64,000 nt of DNA from Bacteroidota bacterium. GTDB taxonomy: Bacteria; Bacteroidota; Bacteroidia; Chitinophagales; JADIYW01. The translations under genes and the position numbers were made by a program. The notes beneath the pieces were generated by a model that saw only the letters and a list, made by a program, of their open reading frames with translations, made no database searches and was not told the DNA's origin. Positions 27,821-38,062 of this stretch are shown here, in pieces. Location: the NCBI GenBank assembly GCA_016705125.1, contig JADIYW010000009.1, forward strand, positions 28,449 through 92,448, in the 5' to 3' direction. Every line of letters begins with the position of its first letter. Position 1 is the stretch's first letter.

Positions 27821-30013
27821 CTACTCTACTTTTATAAACCGAACGCCAGTTTGTTGGTTAGATAATAGGATATAATTCCCTGGTAATAGATCATTAATCG
27901 AAATTTCGATTATTTTAGAATATGGTGTGTTTTCTATAGACTTTACTAAACTCCCACGCATATCATAAATCATTATAGTACCATTAAAATAGGCTTCGTC
28001 AAGTGCTTCAATTAACAATTTATTGCGTGTTGGATTCGGATAAACCACCAATTCTTTTTGTCCCTTAATATTGTTTATTCCAGAGACAATTCCTGCTTGT
28101 TCATCAATTTTATAAATTTTATCTACCTCAATATTCTTTATTAGTTGAACAATTCCTGATGGCCAATATATTTTAAGTGAATCAATATTAGTATTAGCGC
28201 CCAATCCAAAATGTATTCGGGAAGAATTTTTACTATAACGATGGATTTCACTACCTAATAGTCTTACTTGTTTAACGCCATTTGTAAAACACTCAATATA
28301 AGCACCTACAGCATCTTTATTAGACAATTGACCAATTAAATCCATTTGCACCCAGTGATTTCCGTTTGTTTTATTTTTAAATAATTCCAATTCTCCCAAA
28401 CTTAAAAAACCTTGCCCTTCGCCATTTTCGCACAATAAATCCAAAAATCCATCATTATTAAAATCCACTGCAGATACAGAACCACCATGCCCAACATCAT
28501 CACCGCCTGCACCTGCTCCAGTGGCATCAACTACAAAGATGCCATTTCCCTGATTTTGAAAATAAGTATTAGGCAAATTTTGAACTGTGGTTGAAGCATT
28601 TAAATAGATATCTATATCCATATCATTATCAAAATCGCCAGACACCACTGAGAAAGCTGCAAAAGCATTAGTAGTATTTGATAAATTAATGCCATTATCG
28701 ACAAATACACCAGTACTATTTTGAAGAAGTAGTGATACCTCTTCCAATTTTTTGGACTCATTAAATCCTTCTCTTTTAATATTTGTAATGGGTTTACTAG
28801 TTGTAATATATAAAGGCACTTCGCCTAATTTTGTTGCGCTTCCTGTAATTTTCCACCACTTTTTGATAGTATCATATCCAATATACAAACCTTCATCAAA
28901 TATTGGGGTATGGTTTTTTGTACCGATATTTTTGAGTGAATCTTTACTCAATTCAAGCAAAAAACTAGTGGGGTGATAGCCCGTTTTTCCGATATAAATG
29001 ATGTCGAATTTATTGGTTCCGGTGTATGGAATAAAATCAAAAAACATTTTCAAATCGCCATCAGTGGTAAGGAAAAAACTTACTTCTTCTGTTTTGAGTC
29101 TCAAACTAGCCTTTACGGTACTATCATTTACCTGAAAAACTTCCGTTGGTTCGGGTCCTTTTGAAACAAATAAATCCATTCGACCATCATTATTGAAATC
29201 ATTTACAGTATAATCTCGCATTTGAGGTAAATTAAACTCTTGGTTTAATACAAATGGCAAATTTTCGATATTATAGGTAAATAAAGTAGTAGAAGCTGGA
29301 GCTATACCAATTAACTCATTCGTTTTCTTGAAACTATTTCTGTAAAGTGCGCCATTTGTCATGAATGGATCTTTGTATTGAATTAAACTTGTTTTATCTA
29401 CAAATACACCGTTGCTTTCTTGCGAAAAAAGGGAGGAATTTCCTGAAGTGCCACTTTTTTTCTCATTAAAAGTGAGTAAGTCAAGGAAACCATTTTTGTC
29501 CCAATCGAGCCATAACACATTTCTTCCTCTATTTTTGCCATTTTCTAATACATAATCACCAATTTTATTCTTAAAATCAAAACTACCTGCATTATTTTTA
29601 AACAAAATATTTTTTACTGTCTCGTCTAGTTCATTGAAATCTTGACCTGTAATAATATATAAATCCTGAAAACCATCATTATCCATATCGCCAAACGAGC
29701 AACCATGCAAATCGTATTTAAGCAATGAATCGTAAGGACTTGCAACATCGAGTGTATCCACATAAAAATTCACATCTTCCTGATTAAAAGTCCCATTTTT
29801 ATTATTCAAAAATAAATTAGGGCGACCATGGTTGGTGGTGAAAAAATCTGCGAAATTATCTCTATTTATATCCGACCAAGCATGTGAAAAAGTACTTCCA
29901 AAATAATTTATTCCTGATAGGCTTGTAGCATTTTCAAATTGTGGGTTTACTACTTGAGCTTTACCAATTAAAATTGAACACAAAAAGAAAAAGAGTGTAA
30001 ATAATTTTTTCAT
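27821..30013 (-). CDS. Secreted FG-GAP/VCBS repeat protein with UnbV domain and T9SS tail
   Basis: 730 residues with an N-terminal signal peptide (LFTLFFFLCSILIGKAQ). Repeated calcium-type loops (SDINRDNFADF, GDMDNDGFQDLYI, DWDKNGFLDLL, DFNNDGRMDLF, DFDNDMDIDIYL, DFNNDGFLDLL) mark an FG-GAP beta-propeller. Then an ASPIC/UnbV segment (SSRIHFGLGAN, LKIYWPSG) and a C-terminal T9SS type A sorting domain (VVYPNPTRNKLLIEA to the end). It is probably exported through the type IX system to the cell surface. Function unknown. Confidence 0.88.
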   Translation of the reverse strand: MKKLFTLFFFLCSILIGKAQVVNPQFENATSLSGINYFGSTFSHAWSDINRDNFADFFTTNHGRPNLFLNNKNGTFNQEDVNFYVDTLDVASPYDSLLKYDLHGCSFGDMDNDGFQDLYIITGQDFNELDETVKNILFKNNAGSFDFKNKIGDYVLENGKNRGRNVLWLDWDKNGFLDLLTFNEKKSGTSGNSSLFSQESNGVFVDKTSLIQYKDPFMTNGALYRNSFKKTNELIGIAPASTTLFTYNIENLPFVLNQEFNLPQMRDYTVNDFNNDGRMDLFVSKGPEPTEVFQVNDSTVKASLRLKTEEVSFFLTTDGDLKMFFDFIPYTGTNKFDIIYIGKTGYHPTSFLLELSKDSLKNIGTKNHTPIFDEGLYIGYDTIKKWWKITGSATKLGEVPLYITTSKPITNIKREGFNESKKLEEVSLLLQNSTGVFVDNGINLSNTTNAFAAFSVVSGDFDNDMDIDIYLNASTTVQNLPNTYFQNQGNGIFVVDATGAGAGGDDVGHGGSVSAVDFNNDGFLDLLCENGEGQGFLSLGELELFKNKTNGNHWVQMDLIGQLSNKDAVGAYIECFTNGVKQVRLLGSEIHRYSKNSSRIHFGLGANTNIDSLKIYWPSGIVQLIKNIEVDKIYKIDEQAGIVSGINNIKGQKELVVYPNPTRNKLLIEALDEAYFNGTIMIYDMRGSLVKSIENTPYSKIIEISINDLLPGNYILLSNQQTGVRFIKVE

Positions 30014-30032
30014 TTAAAATTTATTATTGATT

Positions 30033-30040
30033 CAAATTTA
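30033..30040 (-). promoter_or_regulatory. Candidate -7 box of the FG-GAP gene
   Basis: The minus strand reads TAAATTTG, a full match to TAnnTTTG, 19 bases before the ATG at 30013. No clear -33 element was found at the right distance. Confidence 0.4.
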
Positions 30041-30366
30041 CGATTTTTTGATTAAAAAAACATACCTAAATCCAGAAAAAGAAATATTAAAACTTCAATC
30101 ATTTTCAATTACTTTTTGTTTTGGAATTAGGAAATAAAAAAATTGATAAATGGATTTAGGTGGAATAATATTTTTGGAAAAAAAAAATGATGTAATTAAG
30201 GGTGAGCCAGCGCCCCTGCACCGATTTTTCGGTGGGAACGATATCCTTTTTTTTGTACATGGAATTGTGGTATGGCAAAAAAAGATATAAGAGTAAAGCA
30301 GGAAAAGGCGCCCAAACAAAATCAGTTCACTATTTATATAATTTAACAAGTAATTTATACTGTCAA

Positions 30367-30399
30367 ATTGGCAGTATTGATTTATTTTTCTTACATTTG
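30367..30399 (+). promoter_or_regulatory. Candidate promoter of miaB
   Basis: ATTG at 30367-30370 and TACATTTG at 30392-30399 with a 21-base gap fit the Bacteroidota -33/-7 promoter pattern (TTTG, TAnnTTTG). The miaB ATG lies 36 bases downstream. Confidence 0.5.
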
Positions 30400-30435
30400 T
30401 AATCCAAAAAGAAATCGTTGGATTAAGTACAAGGA

Positions 30436-31863
30436 ATGGAAACGAATGAATTATTAGAGGAAAGACAAGGAGAAGTATTTTCGGGTATTGCGCTCGATCA
30501 GCAGCCGTTTGGCAAACGATTTTATATAGAAAGTTATGGTTGTGCAATGAATTTTGCGGACAGTGAAATTGTGGCTTCGATACTTGAAAAAACGGGGTAT
30601 TCGGTAAGTACCGATTATGAAACTGCTGATTTGATTTTGTTAAATACTTGTTCGATAAGGGAAAAAGCGGAGCAAACGGTACGTGCACGGCTTAAAAATT
30701 TTAATGCCATAAAAAGGGAAAAACCAGAAACACTTATTGGTATTTTGGGTTGTATGGCCGAGCGATTGAAGAAAAAACTGGTGGATGAGGAAAAATTGGT
30801 GGATATAGTTGTAGGTCCAGATGCTTATAGAAGTTTGCCTGCCCTAATTGAGGAGGCAGAAACGGGGCAAAAGGTGGTAAATGTGCTATTGAGTAGAGAG
30901 GAAACGTATGGCGATATTCAACCTGTCAGGTTGGATAAGCGAGGTATTTCGGGCTTTATTTCCATTATGCGTGGATGCGATAATATGTGTAGTTTCTGCG
31001 TGGTGCCTTTTACTCGTGGTAGGGAGCGCAGTCGAAATCCATTTTCGATAGTAGAAGAAGCTAAGGCATTGGACAAAATGGGCTATAAAGAGATAACCCT
31101 TTTGGGTCAGAATGTGGATTCATATAAATGGGAAGAAAAAATGGAGGGTCAGACAGCCACCACAAATTTTGCTCAATTATTAGAAATGGTGGCATTAGTA
31201 AATAAAAACATACGCATACGATTTTCCACTTCACATCCCAAAGACATAACTGATGAAGTGTTATTTACAATTGCCAAACATGAAAACATTTGCAATTATA
31301 TACATCTACCTGTTCAATCGGGAAGTAATATTGTATTAGAAAGAATGAACAGAGGCTATACGAGAGAGTGGTATTTGGAAAAAGTAAAAAGAATAAGAGA
31401 AATAATTCCTGACTGTGGCATTTCAACGGATATCATTACTGGTTTTTGTGGTGAAACTGATGGGCAACACCAAGAAACTATCAGTTTGATGAATGAAGTA
31501 CAATTTGATATGGCATATATGTACTATTATTCGGAAAGGCCAGGAACTTTGGCGGCAAGAAAATACTTAGATGATGTACCTGAGGAAATAAAGAAAAGCA
31601 GGCTGACCGAAATAATAGATGCAAAAGCAAAAAGCTCTACGGGGAATAATGAAAAAGACTTGGGCAAAACCTTCAAAGTTTTGATTGAAAGAGTTTCGAA
31701 AAAATCGGATGATGACCTTTGTGGAAGAAATGACCAGAATAAAATTGTAGTATTTCCAAAAGGCGATTCAAAACCAGGAGATTATGTAGATGTAGAAATT
31801 ACCAAAATCACTCCGCAAACTTTGCTAGGAAAAATTGTAAAACAATATCCAAGCACAAATTAA
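30436..31863 (+). CDS. miaB: tRNA-2-methylthio-N6-dimethylallyladenosine synthase (MiaB)
   Basis: 475 residues. N-terminal UPF0004 domain with three cluster cysteines (C36 in YGCAMNFADSE, C72 in LNTCSIREKA, C106 in LGCMAERL), the radical-SAM motif GCDNMCSFC (C181, C185, C188) and a C-terminal TRAM domain. MiaB adds the methylthio group to i6A37 in tRNAs reading UNN codons. It is the first gene of a run continuing through the sigma-54 regulator, lptE and secG. Confidence 0.95.
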   Translation: METNELLEERQGEVFSGIALDQQPFGKRFYIESYGCAMNFADSEIVASILEKTGYSVSTDYETADLILLNTCSIREKAEQTVRARLKNFNAIKREKPETLIGILGCMAERLKKKLVDEEKLVDIVVGPDAYRSLPALIEEAETGQKVVNVLLSREETYGDIQPVRLDKRGISGFISIMRGCDNMCSFCVVPFTRGRERSRNPFSIVEEAKALDKMGYKEITLLGQNVDSYKWEEKMEGQTATTNFAQLLEMVALVNKNIRIRFSTSHPKDITDEVLFTIAKHENICNYIHLPVQSGSNIVLERMNRGYTREWYLEKVKRIREIIPDCGISTDIITGFCGETDGQHQETISLMNEVQFDMAYMYYYSERPGTLAARKYLDDVPEEIKKSRLTEIIDAKAKSSTGNNEKDLGKTFKVLIERVSKKSDDDLCGRNDQNKIVVFPKGDSKPGDYVDVEITKITPQTLLGKIVKQYPSTN

Positions 31864-31867
31864 CAAT

Positions 31868-33109
31868 ATGGATATACAATCGATTAAATTAAGATTTAAT
31901 ATAATTGGCAATTCGCCAGCACTTAATTATGCATTAGAAGTAGCCTCACGGGTTGCGCCTACCAATTTGAGCGTATTAATTACTGGAGAAAGTGGCGTTG
32001 GAAAAGAAGTATTTTCACAGATAATCCATCAATTAAGTCCGAGAAAACATGAAAGTTTTATAGCAGTAAACTGTGGAGCGATACCTGAAGGCACTATAGA
32101 TTCGGAACTTTTTGGGCATGAAAAAGGCTCATTTACTGGAGCTAATGAACAAAGAAAAGGATATTTTGAAACGGTAAATAAGGGTACTATTTTCTTGGAT
32201 GAAATAGGTGAAATGCCTATTGGAACCCAAGCACGATTGTTGAGATTGCTGGAATCGGGTGAGTTTATAAAAGTAGGTTCTTCGAAAACACAAAAAACAG
32301 ATGTGCGGGTATTGGCAGCTACGAATGTAAATTTACCCAAACTTATTAGTCAAGGAAAATTTAGAGAAGACCTTTACTACCGATTAAATACGGTGCCCAT
32401 TCAAGTGCCATCCTTGCGAGAGCGAAAGGAAGATATTCCAGTATTATTTCGTAAGTTTTGTGTAGATTTTTCCGAACGTTACAAATCTGGTTTGGTAAAA
32501 TTGGATGACGAAGCCACTTATTTATTAAGCAATTATAGTTTCCCTGGAAATATTAGAGAATTAAAAAATTTGGCAGAGCAGGTTTCGGTTTTGAGTTATG
32601 ATAAATTAATAAACAAAACCGACCTTCTTCGATTTTTGCCAAAAGCAGAAATAAATAAATTGCCAGCTTTAAAGGATGGAAGCGAAAAGGAAGGATTTTC
32701 GGATAGAGAAATTTTATATAAAATGCTTTTCGACATCAAGGGTGATTTGAATGATTTGAAAAGATTTGTGCTGAATATGGCAAGTGGTGGAAATTTTGAA
32801 ATAAATGAGGAAACACCCATTCCTACATTTAAAAGTGATAATTTTGTCTCATCGTCTATCGACTTTCAACAAAAACAATTAAATCAATCGGATAATAATA
32901 TTGAACCACCTGCTTTAATAATTGACGACACAAGCAATTATGAAGACCATTCAGCCGAAAATAATTACTCGCTCATTGAAATGGAAAAGGAAATGATTAT
33001 GAAGGCATTAGAAAAACACCATGGAAAAAGAAGAGATGCAGCACTTGATTTGGGCATTTCGGAGCGAACACTATATCGAAAAATAAAAGAATACGACATC
33101 GATGCTTAG
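31868..33109 (+). CDS. Sigma-54-dependent regulator without receiver domain
   Basis: 413 residues. The AAA+ domain starts near residue 12, with Walker A GESGVGKE (40-47), a sigma-54 contact loop GSFTGA (87-92, a variant of GAFTGA), GTIFLDEIGEM Walker B and the LREDLYYRLN sensor region. A Fis-type HTH is at the C-terminus (RRDAALDLGISERTLYRKIKEY). It lacks an N-terminal receiver or sensor domain. It lies 4 bases after miaB and overlaps lptE by 8 bases, an arrangement common in Bacteroidota. Target genes are unknown. Confidence 0.88.
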   Translation: MDIQSIKLRFNIIGNSPALNYALEVASRVAPTNLSVLITGESGVGKEVFSQIIHQLSPRKHESFIAVNCGAIPEGTIDSELFGHEKGSFTGANEQRKGYFETVNKGTIFLDEIGEMPIGTQARLLRLLESGEFIKVGSSKTQKTDVRVLAATNVNLPKLISQGKFREDLYYRLNTVPIQVPSLRERKEDIPVLFRKFCVDFSERYKSGLVKLDDEATYLLSNYSFPGNIRELKNLAEQVSVLSYDKLINKTDLLRFLPKAEINKLPALKDGSEKEGFSDREILYKMLFDIKGDLNDLKRFVLNMASGGNFEINEETPIPTFKSDNFVSSSIDFQQKQLNQSDNNIEPPALIIDDTSNYEDHSAENNYSLIEMEKEMIMKALEKHHGKRRDAALDLGISERTLYRKIKEYDIDA

Positions 33110-33611
33110 TAAAATAGTTAAAATTGGTGCCTATTTATATATTCTGATTTGCATTCAGGGCTGTAAACTATATAAATTTACAGACGCAAGTGTAAATCCT
33201 AATTTAAAAACGATTGCAGTAAATAATATACCAAATCTTTCACCGATAGTCGTTCCATCGTTAAGCAATACTGTAACTGAGGGTTTGAAAGATAAATTTT
33301 TGAGAGAAACCAATTTAAAACTGTCAAATATTGGTGCCGATATTGAATTTAATGGCAGTATAATACAATACAATATAGATCCGGTATCTATTACAAATGT
33401 GGCAACAGTAGCACAAAACAGATTAACCATTTCGATAAAAATAGAATGTACAAACAGAGTGGAACCATTAAAAGGATTCAGTCAAACATTTACAGATGGA
33501 GAAAATTATGATGCAACCAAAGATTTGAACAGTATAGAGGACGACTTAATTACAACGATAACAGATAGAATTATTCAAAATATTTTCAATAAAGCATTTG
33601 TAAATTGGTAA
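33102..33611 (+). CDS. lptE: LPS-assembly lipoprotein LptE-like
   Basis: 169 residues with a signal peptide and lipobox-like site (YILICIQGCKLYKF). The short beta-rich body (LKTIAVNNIPN, GADIEFNGSIIQYNI, NRLTISIKIECTN) fits the LptE family of Bacteroidota, the plug subunit of the LptD outer-membrane translocon. Neighbours miaB, the sigma-54 gene and secG support it. Confidence 0.78.
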   Translation: MLSKIVKIGAYLYILICIQGCKLYKFTDASVNPNLKTIAVNNIPNLSPIVVPSLSNTVTEGLKDKFLRETNLKLSNIGADIEFNGSIIQYNIDPVSITNVATVAQNRLTISIKIECTNRVEPLKGFSQTFTDGENYDATKDLNSIEDDLITTITDRIIQNIFNKAFVNW

Positions 33612-33619
33612 AATTAAAG

Positions 33620-35809
33620 ATGGATTATTTAGAAATAAATAAAATTATTCAGCAACCAAAACTATTACAAAATTTGGATACCGAAACCATACAAAAATGG
33701 GTTTCTGAATATCCACATTTAGCCATATTGAGGTATTTTTTGGCTATAAAAAACATACATACAGCGACAATTGATGAAAAAACAATAGTACAAAATGTTG
33801 CGTTTTATGTACCTGACAGGTTGAAATTATACCATCTACTTAATAATGGAAACAATAACAATTTTATTGTATTGGAAGCTGAAAAAGAAACGATTGAAAA
33901 AAGAGAAATAGAAGTATTTGAAACACCAAACTTGGCAGAAAATGAGGTAGAAATAATTGAAGAAAATACTATTGAAATTTCAGAAATTGAAACTATTGAA
34001 AATCTAACTGAATCAATAGAAATAGAGGAAATTGAAACACCTAATTTGGTGGAAAATGAGGTAGAAATAATTGAAGAAAATACTATTGAAATTTCAGAAA
34101 TTGAAACTATTGAAAATCTAACTGAATCAATAGAAATAGAGGAAATTGAAACACCTAATTTGGTGGAAAATGAGGAAAAAATAATTGAAGAAAATACTAT
34201 TGAAATTTCAGAAATTGAAGCAATTGAAAACTTAACTGAATCAATAGAAATAGAGAAATTGAAACACCTAATTTGGTGGAAAATGAGGAAAAAATAATTG
34301 AAGAAAATACTATTGAAATTTCAGAAATTGAAGCAATTGAAAACTTAACTGAATCAATAGAAATAGAGGAAATTGAAACACCTAATTTGGTGGAAAATGA
34401 GGTAGAAATAATTGAAGAAAATACTATTGAAATTTCAGAAATTGAAGCAGTTGAAAACTTAACTGAATCAATAGAAATAGAGGAAATTGAAACACCTAAT
34501 TTGGTGGAAAATGAGGTAGAAATAATTGAAGAAAATACTATTGAAATTTCAGAAATTGAAACTATTGAAAATCTAACTGAATCAATAGAAATAGAGGAAA
34601 TTGAAACACCTAATTTGGTAGAAAATGAGGTGGGAATTATTAAAGAAAATATTATTGATTGAAATTTCAGAAATTGAAGCAGTTGAAAATATTATTATTA
34701 ACAAAAAAATGGATGCTGCTGAGGAAATGCTTGAAACCCTAAAAGCACTTCAATTGGCAAGAAAAAAATATTCACCAATTTGGTATAATACCGCAAATAT
34801 AAATGATGATAAAATAAAAGAAACGGAGGAAGAGTTTAGAAAAATTGCAGCCAGCAATGATAAAATATTGGCTGCCCAAAATATAGAATTTATATCAGAA
34901 GAAATTCAATCTTCTGAAAAACAAAACTTACAAGAAATTAAACAAGATCAACAGGTTGATTTAATTAAGAATGAAACCTTAGAAATTATTGCCGAACAAA
35001 TTGAAGACAGTTTTGAATTAGTTGAAAAGGAGGATTTGACACAAATTGAGGAGAATGAATATAAAGAAACAATTGAAATAAAAGAAAGCGAAAATTTGAT
35101 TTCAGAAGAAATTATTTTAGATAAGGAAATTGAATTAAAAAAAGAAGAAACCAATATTGAAGCAAAAAACATTGAAGTCACTAAAGAAACAAAGATTGAA
35201 AAAATTGATATTGAGGAACCAAACACTTCCAAAATAAAAGAAATTATTATAGAGGCAAATGATAATACCCATTCATTTATGGAATGGCTTGAAATTTTAG
35301 ACACCAATATTACTGTTTCAAGTGTAGAAAGAGAGCCAAACGAAAAACTAGAAAACATAGATGAAGAAATATTAAAAGTTGAATCAAAACCAATTGAAAA
35401 CCTAGTTGAAAAACCAATTGAAACGAAAATTCCTGCCAAAAAACCTATAAAAAGAATTGCAAATCCAAAAGCTACCCCTCAAGTTGATAAAATAGAAATC
35501 GAAAAAGAGGTAATAGAGGAACCTATTTCTGAAAAATCGCCTGCTTCAACATCGAAAAATGTGATACCAAATTTGGATGAAAGAATTCTACCAACTAAGG
35601 GTCGAATAATTCGAGATAAGGAAGTAGATAAGCGTGCAATAGAGAGTATTTCCTTCAATTCGGCATTGGCATCCGAAACTTTGGCTCAACTTTATGAACG
35701 ACAGGGCAAAAAAATAAAAGCAATTGAAATTTATAAGCTATTAATGGTGAAAAATCCAAAGAAAAAACGTTTCTTTGCATCGCAAATTAAAAAATTAGAA
35801 TCAGAATAA
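33620..35809 (+). pseudogene. TPR-type cytosolic protein with a 114-bp tandem-repeat core, broken in two places
   Basis: The N-terminal part (MDYLEINKIIQQPKLLQNL, WVSEYPHLAILRYFLAI) and the C-terminal TPR-like end (LASETLAQLYERQGKKIKAIEIYKLL) are in the same frame and belong to a Bacteroidota family usually lying between lptE and secG. Between them is an acidic repeat array (38 residues per unit). A missing G near 34255 shifts the frame and an extra ATTG near 34652 shifts it back, so the middle 400 bases are read in another frame that itself encodes the same repeats. As given, translation stops at 34297. The two changes compensate in length but not in stops. Confidence 0.72.
33918..34665 (+). 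repeat. 114-bp tandem repeat array in coding sequence
   Basis: Six to seven units of exactly 114 bases, aligned for example at 34027 and 34141, encoding ETPNLVENEVEIIEEN followed by TIEISEIEAIENLTESIE. Copies are nearly identical, differing at a few codons (VE/EK, ET/EA, AI/AV), which points to recent expansion or gene conversion. One copy has lost a base (about 34255) and the last one has gained four (about 34652). Confidence 0.9.
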
Positions 35810-35810
35810 T

Positions 35811-36239
35811 ATGTTTACTGTAACACTTATCTTTATTTTCATAGCGTGTTTTGCGCTTATTTTCTTTGTTTTAATACAAAGTCCGAAAGGAAATGCACTT
35901 GGTGGTGGCGGTTTCGCAAGCCAAGCTTCAAATATTATTGGCGTACAACGTACAGGAGATGTGCTTGAAAAAATAACATGGGGAACAATTGGGTTCATCA
36001 TTGTTTTTTGTCTACTTTCTACTTTTTTAATGCCAAAGGGTAAAGAAACGGAAGAAATTAAATCAAGATCTGAAAATGTAATCAATAATGCACCGGTAGC
36101 AGCTCCAGCAAAGGCACCTGCCGCAGCTCCAGGAAATGCTCCTGCTAATAGTGGCACTAAACCAGCAACAGCGCCCGCTAGTAAGCCAGCTGAGAAACAA
36201 CCTGCTGCAACTACTCCAGCGGCGCCAAAAGGACAATAA
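35811..36239 (+). CDS. secG: Preprotein translocase subunit SecG
   Basis: 142 residues. Two membrane helices (TVTLIFIFIACFALIFFVLIQ and IGFIIVFCLLSTFL) around the conserved SPKGNALGGGGFASQASN loop, the SecG signature. A long Ala/Pro-rich tail (about 45 residues) extends beyond the core, as in many Bacteroidota. SecG assists SecYE in protein export. It begins 1 base after the TPR-type gene. Confidence 0.93.
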   Translation: MFTVTLIFIFIACFALIFFVLIQSPKGNALGGGGFASQASNIIGVQRTGDVLEKITWGTIGFIIVFCLLSTFLMPKGKETEEIKSRSENVINNAPVAAPAKAPAAAPGNAPANSGTKPATAPASKPAEKQPAATTPAAPKGQ

Positions 36240-36268
36240 TACAAATTAATAAAGCAATTATAACAAAG

Positions 36269-36298
36269 AGGCTGTCCTTAAAAAGGCAGCCTTTTTTA
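36269..36298 (+). terminator. Rho-independent terminator after secG
   Basis: AGGCTG-CCTT pairs with AAGGCAGCCT (36269-36292) with one bulged T and a 3-base loop, followed by a run of T. It ends the miaB-secG transcript. Confidence 0.8.
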
Positions 36299-36400
36299 TT
36301 CTATTTATAAAAATAGAATCAAGAGTTCCCATTTTTTTTAAATTAATTCCCATCAAATACAATTTTTTATTAATTTTACTTCCAAACCAATATTTTAAAT

Positions 36401-38062
36401 ATGGAATTAAAGCTTCCTAATCCTTATGATTTTTCACTCACGCGTATTTCTCGGAATAGAGAAAAATTAATGGAAGAAGTGATTGCAGAAACCATTAGTC
36501 AATTTAATAAGGAGAAACAAAAAGGTGGCTTAATTAGAGATGAATTAGCTAAAACGCTATACTTAGAACGGGCACGAATAAAAACAGAGCCTTGGAAAGT
36601 AGACCCTGAAGATGACTTTCAATTTTGGGGTCATGTGAAAAACAAATTAGCCAAAAGCGATCCAAATATCGAAGGAAAAGAAGTAGCTATCGATATTGAA
36701 CAACAGTTGTTAAAAGACATTGTAACCCGATATGTACATGAAATAACTGGCAATTTCAACCCTCGTTTTTTCCTATTTGCACGTCAGATTTTACCTATGA
36801 TTTTTTCAAGATTATTGAATGCTTCATTTGGAAAAATATCAGGGATCTTTAAGCCTAAAGTGCTTTTAAAAGACAGGCTTTTTGTAACTGGCCCACTTGA
36901 AAAATTGAGAAAATTGCGCGAAATAGGGACTTTAATTTTGGTTCCCACACATTTTAGCAACCTCGATTCGATAATGGTTGGCTACGGTATGGATATGGTT
37001 GGATTGGGTGCTTTTCAATATGGAGCTGGTTTAAACCTATTTAATAGCAAATTATTTAGCTTCTTTATGAGTAATTTGGGTCCTTACAAATTGGACAGGA
37101 GAAAGAAAAATTCGATTTACTTAGAAACCCTCAAAACCTATTCACGAACCACTATTTTGCATGGTGCTCCTACTCTATTTTTTCCGGGTGGCACACGGTC
37201 GAGGGCAGGAAATATTGAGAAATCATTAAAATTGGGCCTACTCGGCACAGTCATCGAAGCACAAAGAATACAGTTTGAAAAAAATCCCAATAATTTAGCT
37301 AAAAAATTATTTATCGTTCCTATTACCACAAGTTACCATTTTGTTTTGGAGGCATCTTCACTGATGGAAGAAAACCTTAAAAAAACGGGTAAAGAGCAAT
37401 ATATCGTAAATGAAAAACCAATCTCTGGATTTAAATTATTTACAACCTTTTTCTCTGCATTATTTGGCGAAAGCTCAGAAATAACCCTTTCTATGGGCGA
37501 ACCAATGGACGTATTTGGAAATATTTGCAATGAAGAAGGAGAAAGTTTTGACAAATTTAACAGACCCATCGACATTTCTAAATATTTTGAATCAAAAGGA
37601 AAAATGAAGCCCGACGACCAGCGTGAATCGCAATATACAGCAATGTTAGGTGATACATTGGTCGAAAAATTCTACCAGAATAATGTTGTATATTCCTCAC
37701 ATACAGTGGCTTTTGTTGCCTTTGAACTACTGAAAAAGAAATTTAAAAAAGAAGACATTTATTCATTATTGCGTTTGCCAGAAGAGGATTTGCAGATACC
37801 TTACAACGAATTTCTGGCCTCCATGAGAAATATAACTACTGAATTATTTAATTTAAACAATAATAATAAACTTAAATTGGCATTTCACATGACCAAGGAG
37901 GTAGATGAAATTATTACCCATGGCATAAAAAATGTGGGTATGTATCATGCTAAAAAACCAATTTATAAAACGAAAGATGGATTCATTTCAAGTGAAGATT
38001 TAAAGCTATTATTGTATTATCACAACAGACTAGAAGGATATGGACTCTCAAAATTCATCTAA
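36401..38062 (+). CDS. Glycerol-3-phosphate/1-acylglycerol acyltransferase (PlsB-like)
   Basis: 553 residues with the acyltransferase motif I HFSNLD (184-189), motif II-like GPYKLDRRKK and motif III FFPGGTRSR. The long N- and C-terminal helical parts resemble PlsB-type enzymes more than short PlsC. It should acylate glycerol phosphate in phospholipid synthesis. It overlaps gpsA by 23 bases, whose product supplies the substrate glycerol-3-phosphate. Confidence 0.83.
   Translation: MELKLPNPYDFSLTRISRNREKLMEEVIAETISQFNKEKQKGGLIRDELAKTLYLERARIKTEPWKVDPEDDFQFWGHVKNKLAKSDPNIEGKEVAIDIEQQLLKDIVTRYVHEITGNFNPRFFLFARQILPMIFSRLLNASFGKISGIFKPKVLLKDRLFVTGPLEKLRKLREIGTLILVPTHFSNLDSIMVGYGMDMVGLGAFQYGAGLNLFNSKLFSFFMSNLGPYKLDRRKKNSIYLETLKTYSRTTILHGAPTLFFPGGTRSRAGNIEKSLKLGLLGTVIEAQRIQFEKNPNNLAKKLFIVPITTSYHFVLEASSLMEENLKKTGKEQYIVNEKPISGFKLFTTFFSALFGESSEITLSMGEPMDVFGNICNEEGESFDKFNRPIDISKYFESKGKMKPDDQRESQYTAMLGDTLVEKFYQNNVVYSSHTVAFVAFELLKKKFKKEDIYSLLRLPEEDLQIPYNEFLASMRNITTELFNLNNNNKLKLAFHMTKEVDEIITHGIKNVGMYHAKKPIYKTKDGFISSEDLKLLLYYHNRLEGYGLSKFI

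Larger units (their letters stand above)
30014..30435. other. Intergenic region before miaB with a small hairpin
   Basis: Divergent spacer of about 420 bases. It holds the two promoter boxes noted separately and one short, locally GC-rich patch around 30201-30240. Inside it CACCGA (30219-30224) pairs with TCGGTG (30229-30234) around a TTTT loop. No T-run follows it closely, so it is not a typical terminator. No reading frame here looks real. Confidence 0.4.

Noticed and set aside
30095..30688. Minus-strand open frame of 197 residues over the miaB start
   Set aside because: It overlaps the well-supported miaB gene and its promoter, and the protein (Pro/Ser/Phe-rich, no pattern) looks like an antisense shadow.
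34948..35439. Minus-strand 163-residue Ser/Phe-rich frame
   Set aside because: Antisense of the Glu/Ile/Lys-rich TPR-type gene; composition is a direct mirror of it.
36269..36292. Riboswitch or attenuator before the acyltransferase gene
   Set aside because: The hairpin is followed by T's and lies directly after secG, so it is a plain terminator.
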